Assembly: GCA_003339415.1 (NCBI GenBank)
Contig: PDHQ01000017.1
Span: 221,555-285,554 of the forward strand
DNA length: 64,000 nucleotides
Direction of reading: 5' to 3'
Source: Ophiocordyceps camponoti-saundersi (nom. inval.)
Taxonomy: Eukaryota; Ascomycota; Sordariomycetes; Hypocreales; Ophiocordycipitaceae
Shown piece after piece: positions 1 to 11,501 of this stretch. Both the position numbers and the translations under genes were made by a program. The notes under the pieces are model-generated. The model worked only from the letters and a program-made list of their open reading frames with translations. It did not search any database and was not told where the DNA came from. The stretch's first letter is position 1. Every line of letters begins with the position of its first letter.

Positions 1-576
1 AGGAACACAGCAAAACAGCTGCCAAAAATGAACGACAGCGGACTCCTCATGCAGCGCAGGCTCAGACGCGCCAGGCTTCAGAACGTAGACCTCCTGTGGG
101 AGCTCAGCGTCGGGATTTTCACGCCCGAAATCTATCACTACGGCGACGAGGTCGAGCAGGCTCTGACGACCAGCATCGCACGCTCGGCAGCTCGGCGCTC
201 GGCAGCTCGGCGCTCGTCTGCCACCGGCTACGGAGCATCAAATGGAACAAGGGCGACGGACAATGTCACGAGAGCGACTTCGTATCTGGTGCCTACGACC
301 CCTCGAAATAACAAAGCGGAATTCTCGTCGGCTCCTGAGAATCGTAAGCCGGTTTCGGAGGATGTGGCGCGGGAGGATGCTGCGATGCCTGTTCTGCTTG
401 AGGGCGATGTTCTCGACAAGGGCGATAAGTTTTGGGATGAGCTTGTTGGACCGGATGATGGAAGCTTGGACTTTATACTGGGTAATGGCGCGAATAAGCG
501 TCCTCGTTCGGATAATGATCAGGGTCAGAAGGAAGTCGGCGATGAGATCAGGCCGAGCAAGGTTAGAAAGCTCTGA
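1..576 (+). CDS. Hypothetical protein, 5' end outside window
   Basis: The frame is open from the first base and ends at a TGA; the first ATG inside is at 28, giving 182 residues. I do not recognise it. Visible features are a basic start (MQRRLRRARLQ), an Arg/Ala/Ser stretch built by a short tandem duplication near 180-215, an acidic middle, and a C-terminus ending KVRKL with a second basic patch (KRPRS), which suggests a nuclear protein. The upstream part is missing, so this may be the last exon of a longer gene. Codon composition is less GC-rich than the housekeeping genes further on. Confidence 0.4.
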   Translation, partial: RNTAKQLPKMNDSGLLMQRRLRRARLQNVDLLWELSVGIFTPEIYHYGDEVEQALTTSIARSAARRSAARRSSATGYGASNGTRATDNVTRATSYLVPTTPRNNKAEFSSAPENRKPVSEDVAREDAAMPVLLEGDVLDKGDKFWDELVGPDDGSLDFILGNGANKRPRSDNDQGQKEVGDEIRPSKVRKL

Positions 577-1139
577 GGTGACACCGTTGTATGCGCAGAG
601 TTTTGCGTAGTCTGAAGGATAGGGGCGAGCAGGGTATTAAGAGATGAAGTTGGGCAAGAAATGCCGCAAGATTATCTCGCGGAATCTCTCCAGAATAATA
701 CGATGATATTTCAAGGCAGCTATAGCACTATTGAGTGGAAAGGATGTTGGGAACGACTTATCATTACCTCTTCTGTAGAAGATGCACAGACCAGGGAAGT
801 GTTGATACTGAAATCCGCTGCCTGGATCCTGCGTAGATGAATACAGACATCAATCTTATGGAGAGAACCGTCCTGGTGTAATTTTGTGATCGATCATCAT
901 CTCCATAAGACGCTCCGTAAGACGAGGACTGTAAAAGCACATCTCAGCACCTGGGTGAGGTTCGTCAGGGAGCCACGTGACGCGATGTGCATGTGGAACA
1001 ATTATCTTTGGATGCCGAGATTCAGTCACGTGAGACGATATGAGTGTATTTCTATGTATGTGCGCATCCGAGCAAGTCTGATCCGTAAGAGTTTCAGCTT
1101 CACGCCTGTTCTCTTTCTCAAGCGGCATTCTCTTATTTT
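577..1139. other. Intergenic, no gene recognised
   Basis: AT-richer than the rest of the window. Short open frames on both strands overlap each other without recognisable protein features. It could be decayed repeat DNA. Confidence 0.5.
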
Positions 1140-1823
1140 CTAGGGAAAAGAATAATACTTTACGATCAAGTCTTCTGGAATGTATTCTAGAGCAAACCAC
1201 TCCGATCTCTGACTGATTGCCCGGTTTATCCTCAGATGCTTCCGACAATCGTCAGTTGAGATGAATGTCGTCGTGTCAGCAGTTTCGAGACAAGGTAGGC
1301 TGACAGCATCGTTAAAATATTCAGGGTCGATATCGAGTTCGATTTCCGACCGAGTATAATCGATTTCAATCTCAGCGATGAAGATTCCTGTATAACGTCG
1401 ACGATGATCGAGGAGAAACTCGGCTCGTCTTTCTGCATCAGCTGCAAGGCCTATTAGTACCTGGACAAGTCTCGCAAAAGACAAATAGTACAGGAACTTA
1501 CACCAATTGTCGAAGACTGATATAAATGGAGTTGGCTCTTCGGACCGATCTTCCCAGATCAAATGACGATTAATCTTGTTTCGGTTGAGCCAGTAGCTGT
1601 AGTTCCTGCAGTACGGATAGTGGCCCTGAGCAGCGAAGCCGGCTTTTGGGCTGTAGTCAGTGAAGGATTGATCCGACTGTACGCGATAGAAGCTCTTTAC
1701 ACCCATCGCGGCTGAGAAGTGAGGTTGATGGTTGGGCGTTATAGGCGGTGGACTTATCAGGCGGCTGTCGGACTCGGAAGGTTCGTGGAATAAAGAATAA
1801 GGAGAGTAATGAAAAGTATACAA
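1140..1823 (-). CDS. Hypothetical protein, possible DUF7587-like / ADP-ribosyl-fold domain
   Basis: An intact 227-codon frame. The likely domain starts near residue 40 with FYRVQSDQSFTDYSPKAGF, followed by a TPFISVFD motif and a segment reading GIFIAEIEIDY. This order (Y/F-R-V start, S/T-rich strand, beta strand of the IAEI type) resembles fungal DUF7587 proteins, whose fold has been compared with ADP-ribosyltransferases. I make the comparison from memory and it is not certain. There is no signal peptide. The gene sits alone in AT-rich DNA, unlike its GC-rich neighbours, which fits a fast-evolving accessory gene. A start at the internal Met near residue 40 (MGVKSF) is equally possible. Confidence 0.45.
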   Translation of the reverse strand: MYTFHYSPYSLFHEPSESDSRLISPPPITPNHQPHFSAAMGVKSFYRVQSDQSFTDYSPKAGFAAQGHYPYCRNYSYWLNRNKINRHLIWEDRSEEPTPFISVFDNWCKFLYYLSFARLVQVLIGLAADAERRAEFLLDHRRRYTGIFIAEIEIDYTRSEIELDIDPEYFNDAVSLPCLETADTTTFISTDDCRKHLRINRAISQRSEWFALEYIPEDLIVKYYSFP

Positions 1824-2427
1824 GTGTACGTCCGTAATCCGGATATATATGTAGGTATCGAGGCAGATTATGATAATATATGCATAATAGAAATAAAAGC
1901 TCTAAAATCCTCCCTCTTTAGCTCGGAGGCCTTCCTTATATACCCGTGCCTGTAAAGAAACAACGGGCCCTTCGTCAGAAAAGCTCTAAGAAATAGAGAG
2001 GCTGGTTTCCTAGCCAGCCTCTTGCCAAGAGATATCTTTCTCTTCTAATCCGTACGTCCGTAGTCTCCGAAGTTTGATTATATATGTATATCTTGGCAGC
2101 AGGGTTTCCTTGTGCCTTGGATCCTGGTATCCCTTTGAATTCCGTTATTACTTATTATCTATGTAAGCTGCGGGCCTGTCGTATGTATGTATGTATGTAC
2201 ATACATAATACATATTAATCAAGCGGATCGTCATGTGATCTTAAGAGGGTCCTTCCTTTTTCCGACAGCTGCTTAACATCACCCCATCCGTGATTGACCG
2301 ACGTCCCCAGCCGCAAAAACGATGTTCCGACTGTTCCCTCCAAGTGGAGAGCTTCAGCGACGACGACGTCCGAGTGGCGACATCGCAGGCCTTACACCGG
2401 TCGACTCCGAGGCCATCGTCCTTCGCC
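1824..2427. other. Intergenic and nuo-49 leader
   Basis: AT-rich to about 2220, including a GTAT/TACA microsatellite near 2180-2210, then an abrupt switch to GC-rich leader. An in-frame ATG at 2290 lies 46 codons upstream of the chosen nuo-49 start. The peptide from it lacks a presequence character, so I treat this part as leader. Confidence 0.5.
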
Positions 2428-3955
2428 ATGGCAGCCTTCCACAGTCTTGTCGGCCGGGTGGCCAGACGGCTGCGTCCGGGGCCTACAGCGGCTTCTCGTC
2501 TCTCCGTCCGGCCCCTGTCCACGACTAGCCTCCGCCTCTACGCCTCGCCCGAGCCAATGGGGGCGAAGCTCGTGCCCGTCGACGATGACCTCGCACACCC
2601 CAGCGACCCCTACGGCATTACTCGCCATATAGACCCCAAGAAGGCCACCGAAACGTCGCGCGAAAACTCCGTCGAGGACCGTAAGGTTCGGCACTACACC
2701 GTCAACTTCGGCCCTCAGCATCCGGCAGCCCATGGCGTGCTGCGACTCATCCTGGAGCTCAATGGCGAGGAGATTATTCGCGCCGATCCGCACGTCGGCT
2801 TGCTACACCGCGGCACTGAGAAGCTCATCGAATACAAGACCTATCTCCAAGCCCTTCCCTACTTTGACCGCCTCGATTACGTCTCCATGATGACGAACGA
2901 ACAATGTTTCGCCCTCGCCGTCGAAAAGCTGCTAAACATTGAGATCCCTGATCGCGCCAAATGGATTCGCACATTGTTTGGCGAGATCACTCGCATACTC
3001 AACCACCTCATGTCTGTTCTGTCTCACGCCATGGATGTCGGTGCTTTGACCCCCTTCCTCTGGGGCTTCGAGGAGCGAGAGAAGCTCATGGTTAGTATCA
3101 CTTGGTCCGCCAATTGATACGAGAGCTGACATCGACATGTCGCAGGAGTTCTACGAGCGCGTTTCGGGCGCCCGCCTTCACGCGGCATACGTCCGCCCCG
3201 GTGGTGTTCATCAGGATCTCCCTCTCGGCCTTCTGGACGACATTTATCAGTGGGCCACTCAGTTTGGCGACCGCATAGATGAGACGGAAGAGATGCTCAC
3301 AGATAACCGCATCTGGATCGAACGGCTGAGGGGCATTGGTGTCGTCTCCGCTGCCGATGCCCTCAACCTGTCCTTCTCCGGCGTAATGCTTCGCGGCTCT
3401 GGCGTACCGTGGGACATTCGCAAGAGCCAGCCCTATGACGCATACGACCAGGTCGAATTCGATGTACCCGTCGGCGTCAACGGCGACTGCTACGACCGGT
3501 ACCTCTGCCGCATGGAGGAATTCCGCCAATCACTCCGCATCATCTTCCAGTGCCTCAACAAAATGCCTCCTGGCCCGGTCCGGGTCGAGGACTACAAGAT
3601 CTCACCACCACCTCGTGCGGCGATGAAGGAGAACATGGAGGCCCTGATCCACCACTTCCTTCTCTACACCAAGGGCTACGCCGTGCCTCCCGGCGAGACC
3701 TACTCTGTCATCGAGGCGCCCAAGGGTGAGATGGGCGTCTACCTCGTCAGTGATGGCAGCGAGCGGCCCTATCGATGTCATATCCGAGCCCCAGGCTTTG
3801 CTCACTTGGGCGGCTTCGACCACTTGTCGAGGGGCCATCTGATGGCCGACGCAGTAGCCATTATTGGTACAATGGATCTGGTGTTTGGTACGTGTGCTCG
3901 AGAGGCTATCAATGTTGCATCACTGACAGATTATGTAGGTGAGGTTGACCGATAG
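2428..3955 (+). CDS. nuo-49: NADH:ubiquinone oxidoreductase 49-kDa subunit (complex I, NDUFS2)
   Basis: Core subunit of the peripheral arm of mitochondrial complex I, forming part of the quinone site. Exons 2428-3090, 3146-3887 and 3939-3955 join to 473 residues, the usual fungal length. The N-terminus is an Arg/Ser-rich mitochondrial presequence. The family core is unmistakable: [40 protein letters not shown], and the very C-terminal end DLVFGEVDR, which is restored only after removal of the second intron. That intron is 51 nt, has no stop and keeps frame, so unspliced reading would insert 17 residues before GEVDR. The gene is convergent with COQ6 (219 bp between stop codons), so two respiratory-chain functions are adjacent. 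Confidence 0.97.
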
Positions 3956-4174
3956 AGACGTCTATATGGGTTGAGAAGATGATACAGTATAAACCCTCTT
4001 TACCCGTTATTTGCCATTTCTGTAGTCAAACAGCCACACTGAACAACGCACACGCGATGCTCATCAGCGAGTCGCTTCGGCGCCGCCTTTGGGGGAATAG
4101 AATTGCGACGTCACGCCACCCATGCTCGAGAATACATCTGATCGTGTGAGAGGCACGCTAAATTGTACATGGTA

Positions 4175-5676
4175 TCAATTGACCCTGGCATCGGTGCCAG
4201 AAGCTCGTTCCATGAAGAAGCGCTTCAGTGGCACCAGATTTTGAACGACAGCTAGCCCGAGCGACCTCAGCGGAACTATTGGGCCTTGTTCTACTCCAAA
4301 CACCTTGTGGAGCTTGTCGCAGACACCTAGCAGCATGTGATTCGCGGTGTAACGCTCCCTGTTGTAGCTCTCGAGAGAAAGCTGCCTTCCCAGGTCCTGG
4401 CCGTGCGTGACGGAGTAGTTGATGGTCCTGATAAGACTCTCAACGTCGCCCTGCCCCTGATTTAGGCCCTGGCCGGCTAGCGGGTGAACGGAATGGGCCG
4501 CGTCACCGATGAGAGCTACGCGCTCGCCAATGTAGGTGTCGGCGTGCCGCATCTTGAGCGGGAACGAGGCGACGGAACCTTCCTGTAGGCCGACGACCGT
4601 TTGGGGGATATCTTGGGCATGAACGTCTGTGTGCTGCATCCGCCAGGCAACTTCTTCCGCTAGATCTGCAGGGTGATTGTGCATATAGTTCAGGTCGACA
4701 GGGCTGAGGCGAAATGCGGCGTTGACCATGGCAACGAAGTCGCTGGAGGGTAACTTCTTCAAGATGGTGGCCCGTTCGGGCGTCGTTGACCAAACCAAGG
4801 TGGCATATTTTCCCGGCATAGGAAGCATGGCGACGGGTCCCGTCGGTAGAAACCGTTGGTAGGCGATCTTGCGCGACTGGCCGCCCCATCCGTCGCCTTC
4901 AAGCTCGAGGGTGGCGACGACGCCATGCCTATCGTAGTCCCAGCCTCGGCTCTCGATGCCGGCAAATGACCGAACTGGGCTGTTTGCGCCGTCTGCGCCG
5001 ACGAGGAGTCGCGCTGTAAGTGACTCTCCGCTCGCGAGATGGACAACGGGCCACTCCGTGAGGTCACAATCGTCTGTTTCACCTCCGAAGCCTATGCTGT
5101 CCAGCTTAGCTTTATCGAAAATGTCTACGGCGCCGAGTTCCTGCAGCCTCCGTAGCAGTGCCGACGTAAGGTTGAGGTTCTCCACCATATAAGCGATGGT
5201 TTGCCCGGACTCGGCCCAGTCGAAGTCGATGCGCGCGCCCGTGATGCCGTCCCACACTTGCATCTCCTGGTATTCTTGCACGCGCTCGCGTTTCAGATGG
5301 GCCCATGCGCCGATTGACTCGAGGAAGCGAGCGGAGGAGGGCGTCAGAGAACTACATCGGTTCGAGTACTGGCTGGGCGGCAGCGACCACGAAGCTGTCT
5401 TGGACAGATCTTGTGCCTCGACGAGGGCGACGCGTAGCCTTGACGTGATGGGACTTGACCCTGCCAGCCGTGAGTGGGCGCGGCGCAGTGGCGTATGCAG
5501 CACTCACGAAGGGCCGTGATAAGGCTGAGACCGGCCGGGCCGCCTCCGATGCAGACGAGGTCGTATATGTTTGGTTCGTCATCTCGAGATGAGGAGAACC
5601 GCCGGCGTATCTCTCCATGGGAGAAGCTCCGAGAGAGGAGGCGCCGGCCCGCCAGCAGACTGCGGCGTGAAGCCAT
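4175..5676 (-). CDS. COQ6: Ubiquinone biosynthesis monooxygenase Coq6
   Basis: FAD-dependent mitochondrial hydroxylase of the coenzyme Q pathway (C5 ring hydroxylation), peripheral on the matrix side of the inner membrane. Exon 1 (5508-5676) encodes an Arg/Ser presequence and the dinucleotide-binding motif CIGGGPAGLSL. A 47-nt intron (5461-5507) is removed to give TALRSSPITSRLRVALVEAQDL, exactly the expected UbiH/Coq6 continuity. Exon 2 carries the second FAD motif, GDAAHSVHPLAGQGLNQG. The total is 484 residues, normal for the family. It is divergent from SRC1/HEH2 with about 400 bp between starts. Confidence 0.95.
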
Positions 5677-6077
5677 GGCTGTTCGTCGATATCTGACTGG
5701 AGCTCCATTGAAAAGGGCGACAGACGGACATGGGGAGTTGAAGCTGTGGCGCAGTGGCGCAGGAGGAAGCTATGTGGCGGTGCCATGAGGGTAAGTGGCG
5801 CACTCAGTGGAGATCATCAGATGGTTCGTGCGGGTTGCCTGAGACAACCAGATAAATATTACGTAAGTCTCGCTCTATCTTGCAGCCTGCGTCACGCTGA
5901 GAAACCGGCTTTCGTCAATAACAAAGACGTCGCTTCTCAAGTTCTGTCACCTACAGACGAATTCCTGAGACTGCTAGTTCCTGCGACCCTTCTCTGCGGC
6001 CCTGCTGCAACCACTTGTCACTTCTTGTGTCACTTGCTTGTCTCCGAGGCTGTCGACAACGTCTCAACACTGTCAGT
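5677..6077. promoter_or_regulatory. Bidirectional COQ6 / SRC1 promoter region
   Basis: About 400 bp between two start codons on opposite strands, so both core promoters must lie here. I see no convincing TATA element or longer conserved motif. Confidence 0.5.
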
Positions 6078-8240
6078 ATGGTCGACGGCGACGACTATCT
6101 TCAAGAGGGCTTCGATCCTCGCAACGTGACGGTTCCGCGCCTGCGCTCCATCCTCGTGGCGCATAACGTCGATTTTCCATCTACTGCGAAGAAGCCTCAG
6201 CTGGTGGAACTTGTCAACGACCACGTCTTGTCACAGGCACCTCGTCTCCGAGCTGAGAGGGCAAGGGCCAAGCGCTCCAGCTTCGGGATAGTCAACGCCG
6301 GCAGCGCCGACGATACCAATACTTGGGACGATGAGGAACTACGGCCTGCGCCTAAACGATCCAAGTCACCCGTGAAGCGCTCGACCAGGAGAAAGACGGC
6401 TGAGCCTGAAACTGTGGAGCCTGCTGCGCTCAGGAGTCCGCGGAAGAGAAGCTCGCGGTCCACGAGCCGGGCGCTATCTGGTGTCGAAGATGAAGGCACC
6501 GTGGCTGACGCCCCCAAGTCTGTAAGGCGAGCCCGGAGAACCAGTCCGCTACTTCACAAGGTCGAGGTCGACGAAACCCCACGCCTTCTGAGCGAGATAC
6601 CAACTGTTGAAAATGATGGAGAGAGCGTCTTCACCGACGATAACCCGTTTCAGAGTGGCAGCTCTCCGCCTGCTGCCAAAGCAGCGGCTCATCGACGGCG
6701 GACGGCGGGCGACAAGCTCTTCAAGGATGTGCGCCCGTCCGGCCGCCGGTCGGAAGTCATCCCCAGAAAGCCGTCGGCGTTTGCCGCGCCCCAGTTCCGT
6801 CCCGAAACACCCGAGAAGCCACTCGAAGCTGGAGAAGAGTTCACACCTGGCGAACAGCTAGAGTTGGAGATAGCCCAACAGGCAGGCGAGGTATCCATCG
6901 TGCCTCGGGAGTCTCATGTGGCACCTGGTCGCCAGACAAATTTCAAGACGCCGCTGCTCGTCCTGATGCTGGCTTTACTTTCGGCTTACGGGGCCTGGTA
7001 TCGACAGGAGAAGATTGCCGTCGGCTACTGCGGTCTTGGGCGTCCAGCCACGACCATTATACCGCCCGAAACTCCCATCCCTGGATTTCTCCAACAAATT
7101 GTCGAGATTCAGTGCGAGCAGTGCCCGCTACACGCCTACTGCTACGAGGACTTCTCCGCTCGCTGCGAGTCAGACTTTATCCTGAAGCCGCACCCCCTAT
7201 CGTTGGGTGGTCTGATCCCCTTGCCCCCTTCGTGCGAGCCCGACGGTCAAAAGGCGCGCCGGGTCCAGCAAGTGGCCGACAAGGCCGTTGAAGAGCTGCG
7301 AGAGCGCCGCGCCAAGTTTGAGTGTGGCGTGACGGAGGACGAAACTGGGCAGCAGCAGACCTCTCCGGCCATCAGCGAGGAGGAGCTCAAGGAGAGCATC
7401 AGCAAGCAGCGGAGCAAGCGGTTGAGCCAGCGCGAATTCGATGACCTTTGGACGGCGGCGATCGGTGAGGTGACGGCACGCGAAGAGGTTGTTGTCGAGA
7501 ACGAGGAGTAAGTTCTTTCAGCCATTTCTTCCATCCCCTTTCCCTTCAACGCACTGCCACTATGCAAGCAACCGCCTGACGGTGGTGAGCTGTCAAAATG
7601 CCGCCTTAGATGTAGTCTATCTGACTCACACACTAATCAGATCCGTCGCTTACAACGCAGATCAAGAGATCCCTCACTTCTTCCTCGCATCAAACTTGCG
7701 TCAAACTCACTCGCTCGACTTCCCCTCACGTGTGCGATCCGAAGATCCTTCTGGCACGCGCTGGCAAGATATCGACTCCCTCTTGGACTTTTAGCCGTGC
7801 TCGTCCAAGCGGTGCTCTACCTGCGGTCCAAGTATAGGCGTCACCTGGCCACCTCGGCGCAGGTGCCGGGCCTGGTCGACGTCGTCCTGGGCCGGCTAGC
7901 GAACCAGAAGGAGCTGGGAGAGGAGGAGATTGACGACCCTTGGCTGTTTCTGCCTAACCTCCGGGACGATGTGCTGAGGAATGTCCATTCGTTGGCTGAG
8001 CGGGAGCGTATCTGGCACAAGGTGCGCCTTATCGTGGAGCAGAACAGCAACGTGCGGACAGGGCAGCGGGAAGGCCGCAGCGGAGAGGTCGGACGCGCAT
8101 GGGAGTGGATCGGTCCCGTCAAGGGCGAAGGCGCCAGGAGACGCCGCAGCGGACGGATGTCGTGGACCAACTCGGAGACTCCCGAGGCTCGCGAGATGGT
8201 CGAAACGAAGAAGTGGGACGAGCCGAGACCATACTATTAA
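6078..8240 (+). CDS. SRC1: Inner nuclear membrane protein Src1/Heh2 (LEM-like HeH + MSC domain)
   Basis: Ascomycete homologue of the MAN1/Heh proteins, which tether chromatin and help pore-complex quality control at the inner nuclear membrane. Residues 1-50 form the HeH/LEM-like domain (FDPRNVTVPRLRSILVAHNV). A long basic, Ser-rich nucleoplasmic linker with NLS-like KRSKSP and RRKT patches follows. There is a first membrane span (LLVLMLALLSAYGAWY), a luminal Cys-rich MSC region (CEQCPLHAYCYEDFSARCES), a second span, and a C-terminal winged-helix-like part ending near DEPRPYY. A 153-nt intron (7508-7660) joins in phase; without it the second span and the tail are lost. The total is 669 residues. 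The start was chosen because MVDGDDYLQEGFDP is the typical N-terminus. Confidence 0.9.
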
Positions 8241-8472
8241 CTACGATGGTGAGGATGACAACGTTGAATCGTTTTCATCCCCCTTCTTTTCATTTGTCTG
8301 TGTATTTAAATTGCGAACAAGAGAGCTGACTGGACTCTCTGAAGGGGATGGACCAAACGTCTTGATTGAATGGCTACTGCGCAAGTAATGTATGTATATG
8401 CTGACGAGGGTTTTACGAAGAGGATTAGCCGGCAGTAGACAGTCACCAAGACTCGCACCGATTGACCTTTTC

Positions 8473-9414
8473 TCATTGAGACTTGGAGGATACGATCTCT
8501 GCCGATTTGGTTAGTAAATCGACACGGTGTAAGGCCAGCTTGGCACGTACTTTCGACATCTGTGACGCTCTGCTGCAGGATCTGCTGCAAAACCTTGGGA
8601 TTCTCCAGCTCCTTTCGCACCTTTGCGATGACGGATGTGGCGAGTTCGCTCTGCTGACGCTGCTTGAGCTGGCTCTCGTAACGGACCCAAGAGTCCAGAA
8701 CGGCTTTGGCTTCAGCGGCCAGGGCTGTCTGCTGCTCGAGCTCATATGCCTTTGCCTCGAGCCGGGCGGTTTCCTGACGGGAAGGGGTGTACAAGGTCAG
8801 CTATATGGGAGCCTGGGCCGGTGAAACGGTGAAGGGATGTCATTATTTTCTCTCACCTTGGACACCTCAAAGAGACCCTTGGTAATTTCCACAACGCCGC
8901 TCATCTGTTTCACATCCTCGATACGAGTCTTGACGGCCTCAGTGTGATCGGCACGAGCGCTGTTGAGGATATTCTTGATCTTCTGATTCTGAGCCTCGGC
9001 CCATTCCTTGTATCCAGGACCGCCGTATTTGATGAGACCGGTCCAGACGGCGATGAGGCAAAAGGCGATGATGCTCTCCTCGTTCATGACGTAGTACTCG
9101 TTGCTGATGGCGTAGATGCTGAGGCCGGCGGCGCTGCTGAGGATGGCCGTCTTGGAAAGCAAGCTGCTACCCGGGAGCGCATCGATGATGCTCTGCGCCT
9201 TCTTCTGAGGCTCTTCCGTAGGGACGTTGCTCGACCTTCGGGATGAGGAAGCCGAAATCGCGGGTAGAGCTCGGCGTGCGAGGAGGCTTGGTCGAAGGAA
9301 GGGGGCGCCTGCATAGCCGTGTTTCTCGTCAGTTGATTTCACCATCCCTGACCCAATTCGTTGACGGGAAGATTCCATACCGATGGCGCTTCGCGCGGCG
9401 AGCCGGGAGGCCAT
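8473..9414 (-). CDS. ATP4: Mitochondrial F1Fo ATP synthase subunit b (subunit 4)
   Basis: Peripheral-stalk subunit of ATP synthase. Four exons (9381-9414, 8857-9308, 8551-8773, 8473-8498) give 244 residues, as expected for fungal Atp4. Features: a presequence beginning MASRLAARSAIGAPFLRP, two membrane segments around STAILS-type and ESIIAFCLIAVW sequence, then a long charged helix (YKEWAEAQNQKIKNIL ... ETARLEAKAYELEQQ). The last intron must be spliced to reach the typical end VTDVEKIVSSKSQ. The first intron (72 nt) has no stop and keeps frame; retained, it would add 24 residues inside the presequence. Convergent with SRC1, divergent from NOC4. Confidence 0.94.
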
Positions 9415-9726
9415 TGTGTCGTCTATCGCGTTTGGCGTGGCTTGTCGATGGTTGAGGTGAATAAGGGTGAGGTTTTGCCGTACAGCTCCGGCAACGATGC
9501 GCAGCACGTGATTGGAGCTGTAGCTGGTACGATGTCTGAAAAGCTTCATGTACTCTTTGCGCGAGACTTGGGCCGAAGTTCTACCGGTATGATATAGGAC
9601 CGAATTTTGAAGCACCAAAAGTTACCCTGACAAAAGGCATCGTTGAAAAGTCATTTCAAGGACAGGAAAACCGTTATCGGACGTTCCGACCTGACGGGTA
9701 GCTGCTCTGACAAACGAGATTACGCC
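9415..9726. promoter_or_regulatory. Bidirectional ATP4 / NOC4 promoter region
   Basis: 312 bp separate the two start codons on opposite strands. No clear TATA box is visible. Confidence 0.45.
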
Positions 9727-11501
9727 ATGCCCGCTGCCGTGGCCGAGGATGGCTCCAAGCGGAAGCGAACGTTGACGGAGCAAAAACCAGCGAAGCGACG
9801 GCGATCATCCGGAGTTGACGAAGATGTGGCGAACCCCGGCGATAAGATTCTTTCCCTGGAGCAAGGTATCCTGGAGTCGAAGAAAAACTACAACGACATC
9901 AGCACCCTTCTCAGCGCTGCCGACGGCGACAGCGAAGAAGCGACTCTCGCGACAGTTGCGCTGTGCCGCGTCTTCCTCCGGCTACTGGCGCAGGGGGCGC
10001 TGACCTTCAAAAGGCCTCGGTCGGAAAAGGATAGCGTGGTGGTCTGCTGGTTGAGGGAGAAGCTTTCTCAGTATAAGCTACTTCTACTGCGCGGGTTGCG
10101 CGACGAGGACTTGGCCGTTACAGCCTTGACTCTTTGCATGAGACTGCTCAAGGCTGAAGGCCGGCATCTGTCGGGGAAGGAAGAGTTTTCGTTCCCCTCG
10201 GTGTTTCTTGAGAATGTTATTGAGAATGTCCTCGCCTCTGATAGCGAGGTTGTGCGGCGAGCTTATGTTCAGGAGTATGCTGAACAATACGACGACGTGC
10301 GGTTCTATACCTTCAAATCGCTCAAGTGCGCCTCTGCCTCCAGTATTATTCGGATGGACGCCGTTACTGACGATGTCTTTAGAACGGCTGTGGATCATAT
10401 TCCCTCCAACAGAGTGCCCCCTGGCGTTCTCTTCGAGCGCGTCTTCTCGCTCATATCTTCTCTGGATGGCGTGCCCTCATCGGCTGACGATCTCGCGGAT
10501 TTCTACGTTGCGAAGCCGTCGAAGAAGACGCATCCGCTTCTGTCGGTCGCGCAGCACAAGAGGCAGGGTCAGGATGCCTGGCTCGGTCTGATGGACATGA
10601 TCGAAAGCAAGGAGCAGCAGAAACGCATCTTAACCGTCACTTCCACCATCATCGCCCCGTGGTTCACTCAGCCGGAACTGCTATCAGACTTTCTCACCAA
10701 TTGTTACAATGCGGGGGGCTCCCTGTCGTTGCTGGCCTTGTCTGGCGTCTTCTACCTGATTCAAAAGCGCAACTTGGACTATCCGTCATTTTACCCGAAG
10801 CTCTACTCGCTACTCGATCGCAAGATACTGCACTCCAAGCACCGCTCGCGCTTCTTCCGGCTGCTCGACACCTTCCTGGCGTCGACTCATCTCCCCGCCG
10901 CCTTGGTGGCCAGCTTCATCAAGCGACTGGCGCGACTCGCTCTCAACGCGCCCGCCAGCGCCATCGCGTTCGTCACGCCGTGGATATACAACCTTCTCAA
11001 GCGCCATCCGACCTGTACATTCATGATTCATCGAGTGATGAGGGATGCCGAGACGAAGCGGGACGTGCTCGAGAACGGCTTCCAAGACCCCTTCCTGCCA
11101 GACGAGGCGAATCCAATGGAGACCCAAGCCATCAACAGCTGTCTGTGGGAACTTGTTCAGCTGCAATCGCACTACCAGCCAAACGTTGCCACCATCTGCA
11201 AGATAATCTCGGAGCAGTTCACGAAGCAATCGTATAATATCGAGGATTTTCTCGACCACTCCTATTCGAGCGTACGTTCCCTCCCTCAACGACAAGATGT
11301 TTTTTCCCTTTCTCAGTGAGCTGACATTGATGTAACCCTCAGCTCCTGGAGGCGGAGATGGCCAAACAGGTTAAGAAGGCACCTGTGGTGGAGTTTCAGA
11401 TCCCTAAGAGGGTATTTTTACCGCAGGATGCGGCGTCGGAGAGTCGAGATGGCCTGCTCGTGCAACTGGTTGACTTTGGAGACGGCGTTGTCGAGGACTG
11501 A
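9727..11501 (+). CDS. NOC4: Nucleolar complex protein 4 (CBF/Mak21 family)
   Basis: Noc4 pairs with Nop14 in small-subunit (40S) pre-ribosome maturation and export. The N-terminus is a basic nucleolar signal (KRKRTLTEQKPAKRRR). The CBF/Mak21 domain covers roughly residues 330-480 with LLSDFLTNCYNAGGSLSLLAL, FYPKLYSLLDR and SRFFRLLDTFLASTHLP, diagnostic for Noc4. One intron (11272-11342) at the 3' end joins HSYSS to LLEAEMAKQ, and the protein ends after FGDGVVED, giving 567 residues. The start is the Met of MPAAVAEDG; an upstream in-frame Met at 9643 would add 28 residues with no family support. Confidence 0.93.

Noticed and set aside
2290..2427. Upstream in-frame ATG of nuo-49
   Set aside because: The extension is acidic and lacks presequence character; a proper mitochondrial presequence starts at 2428.
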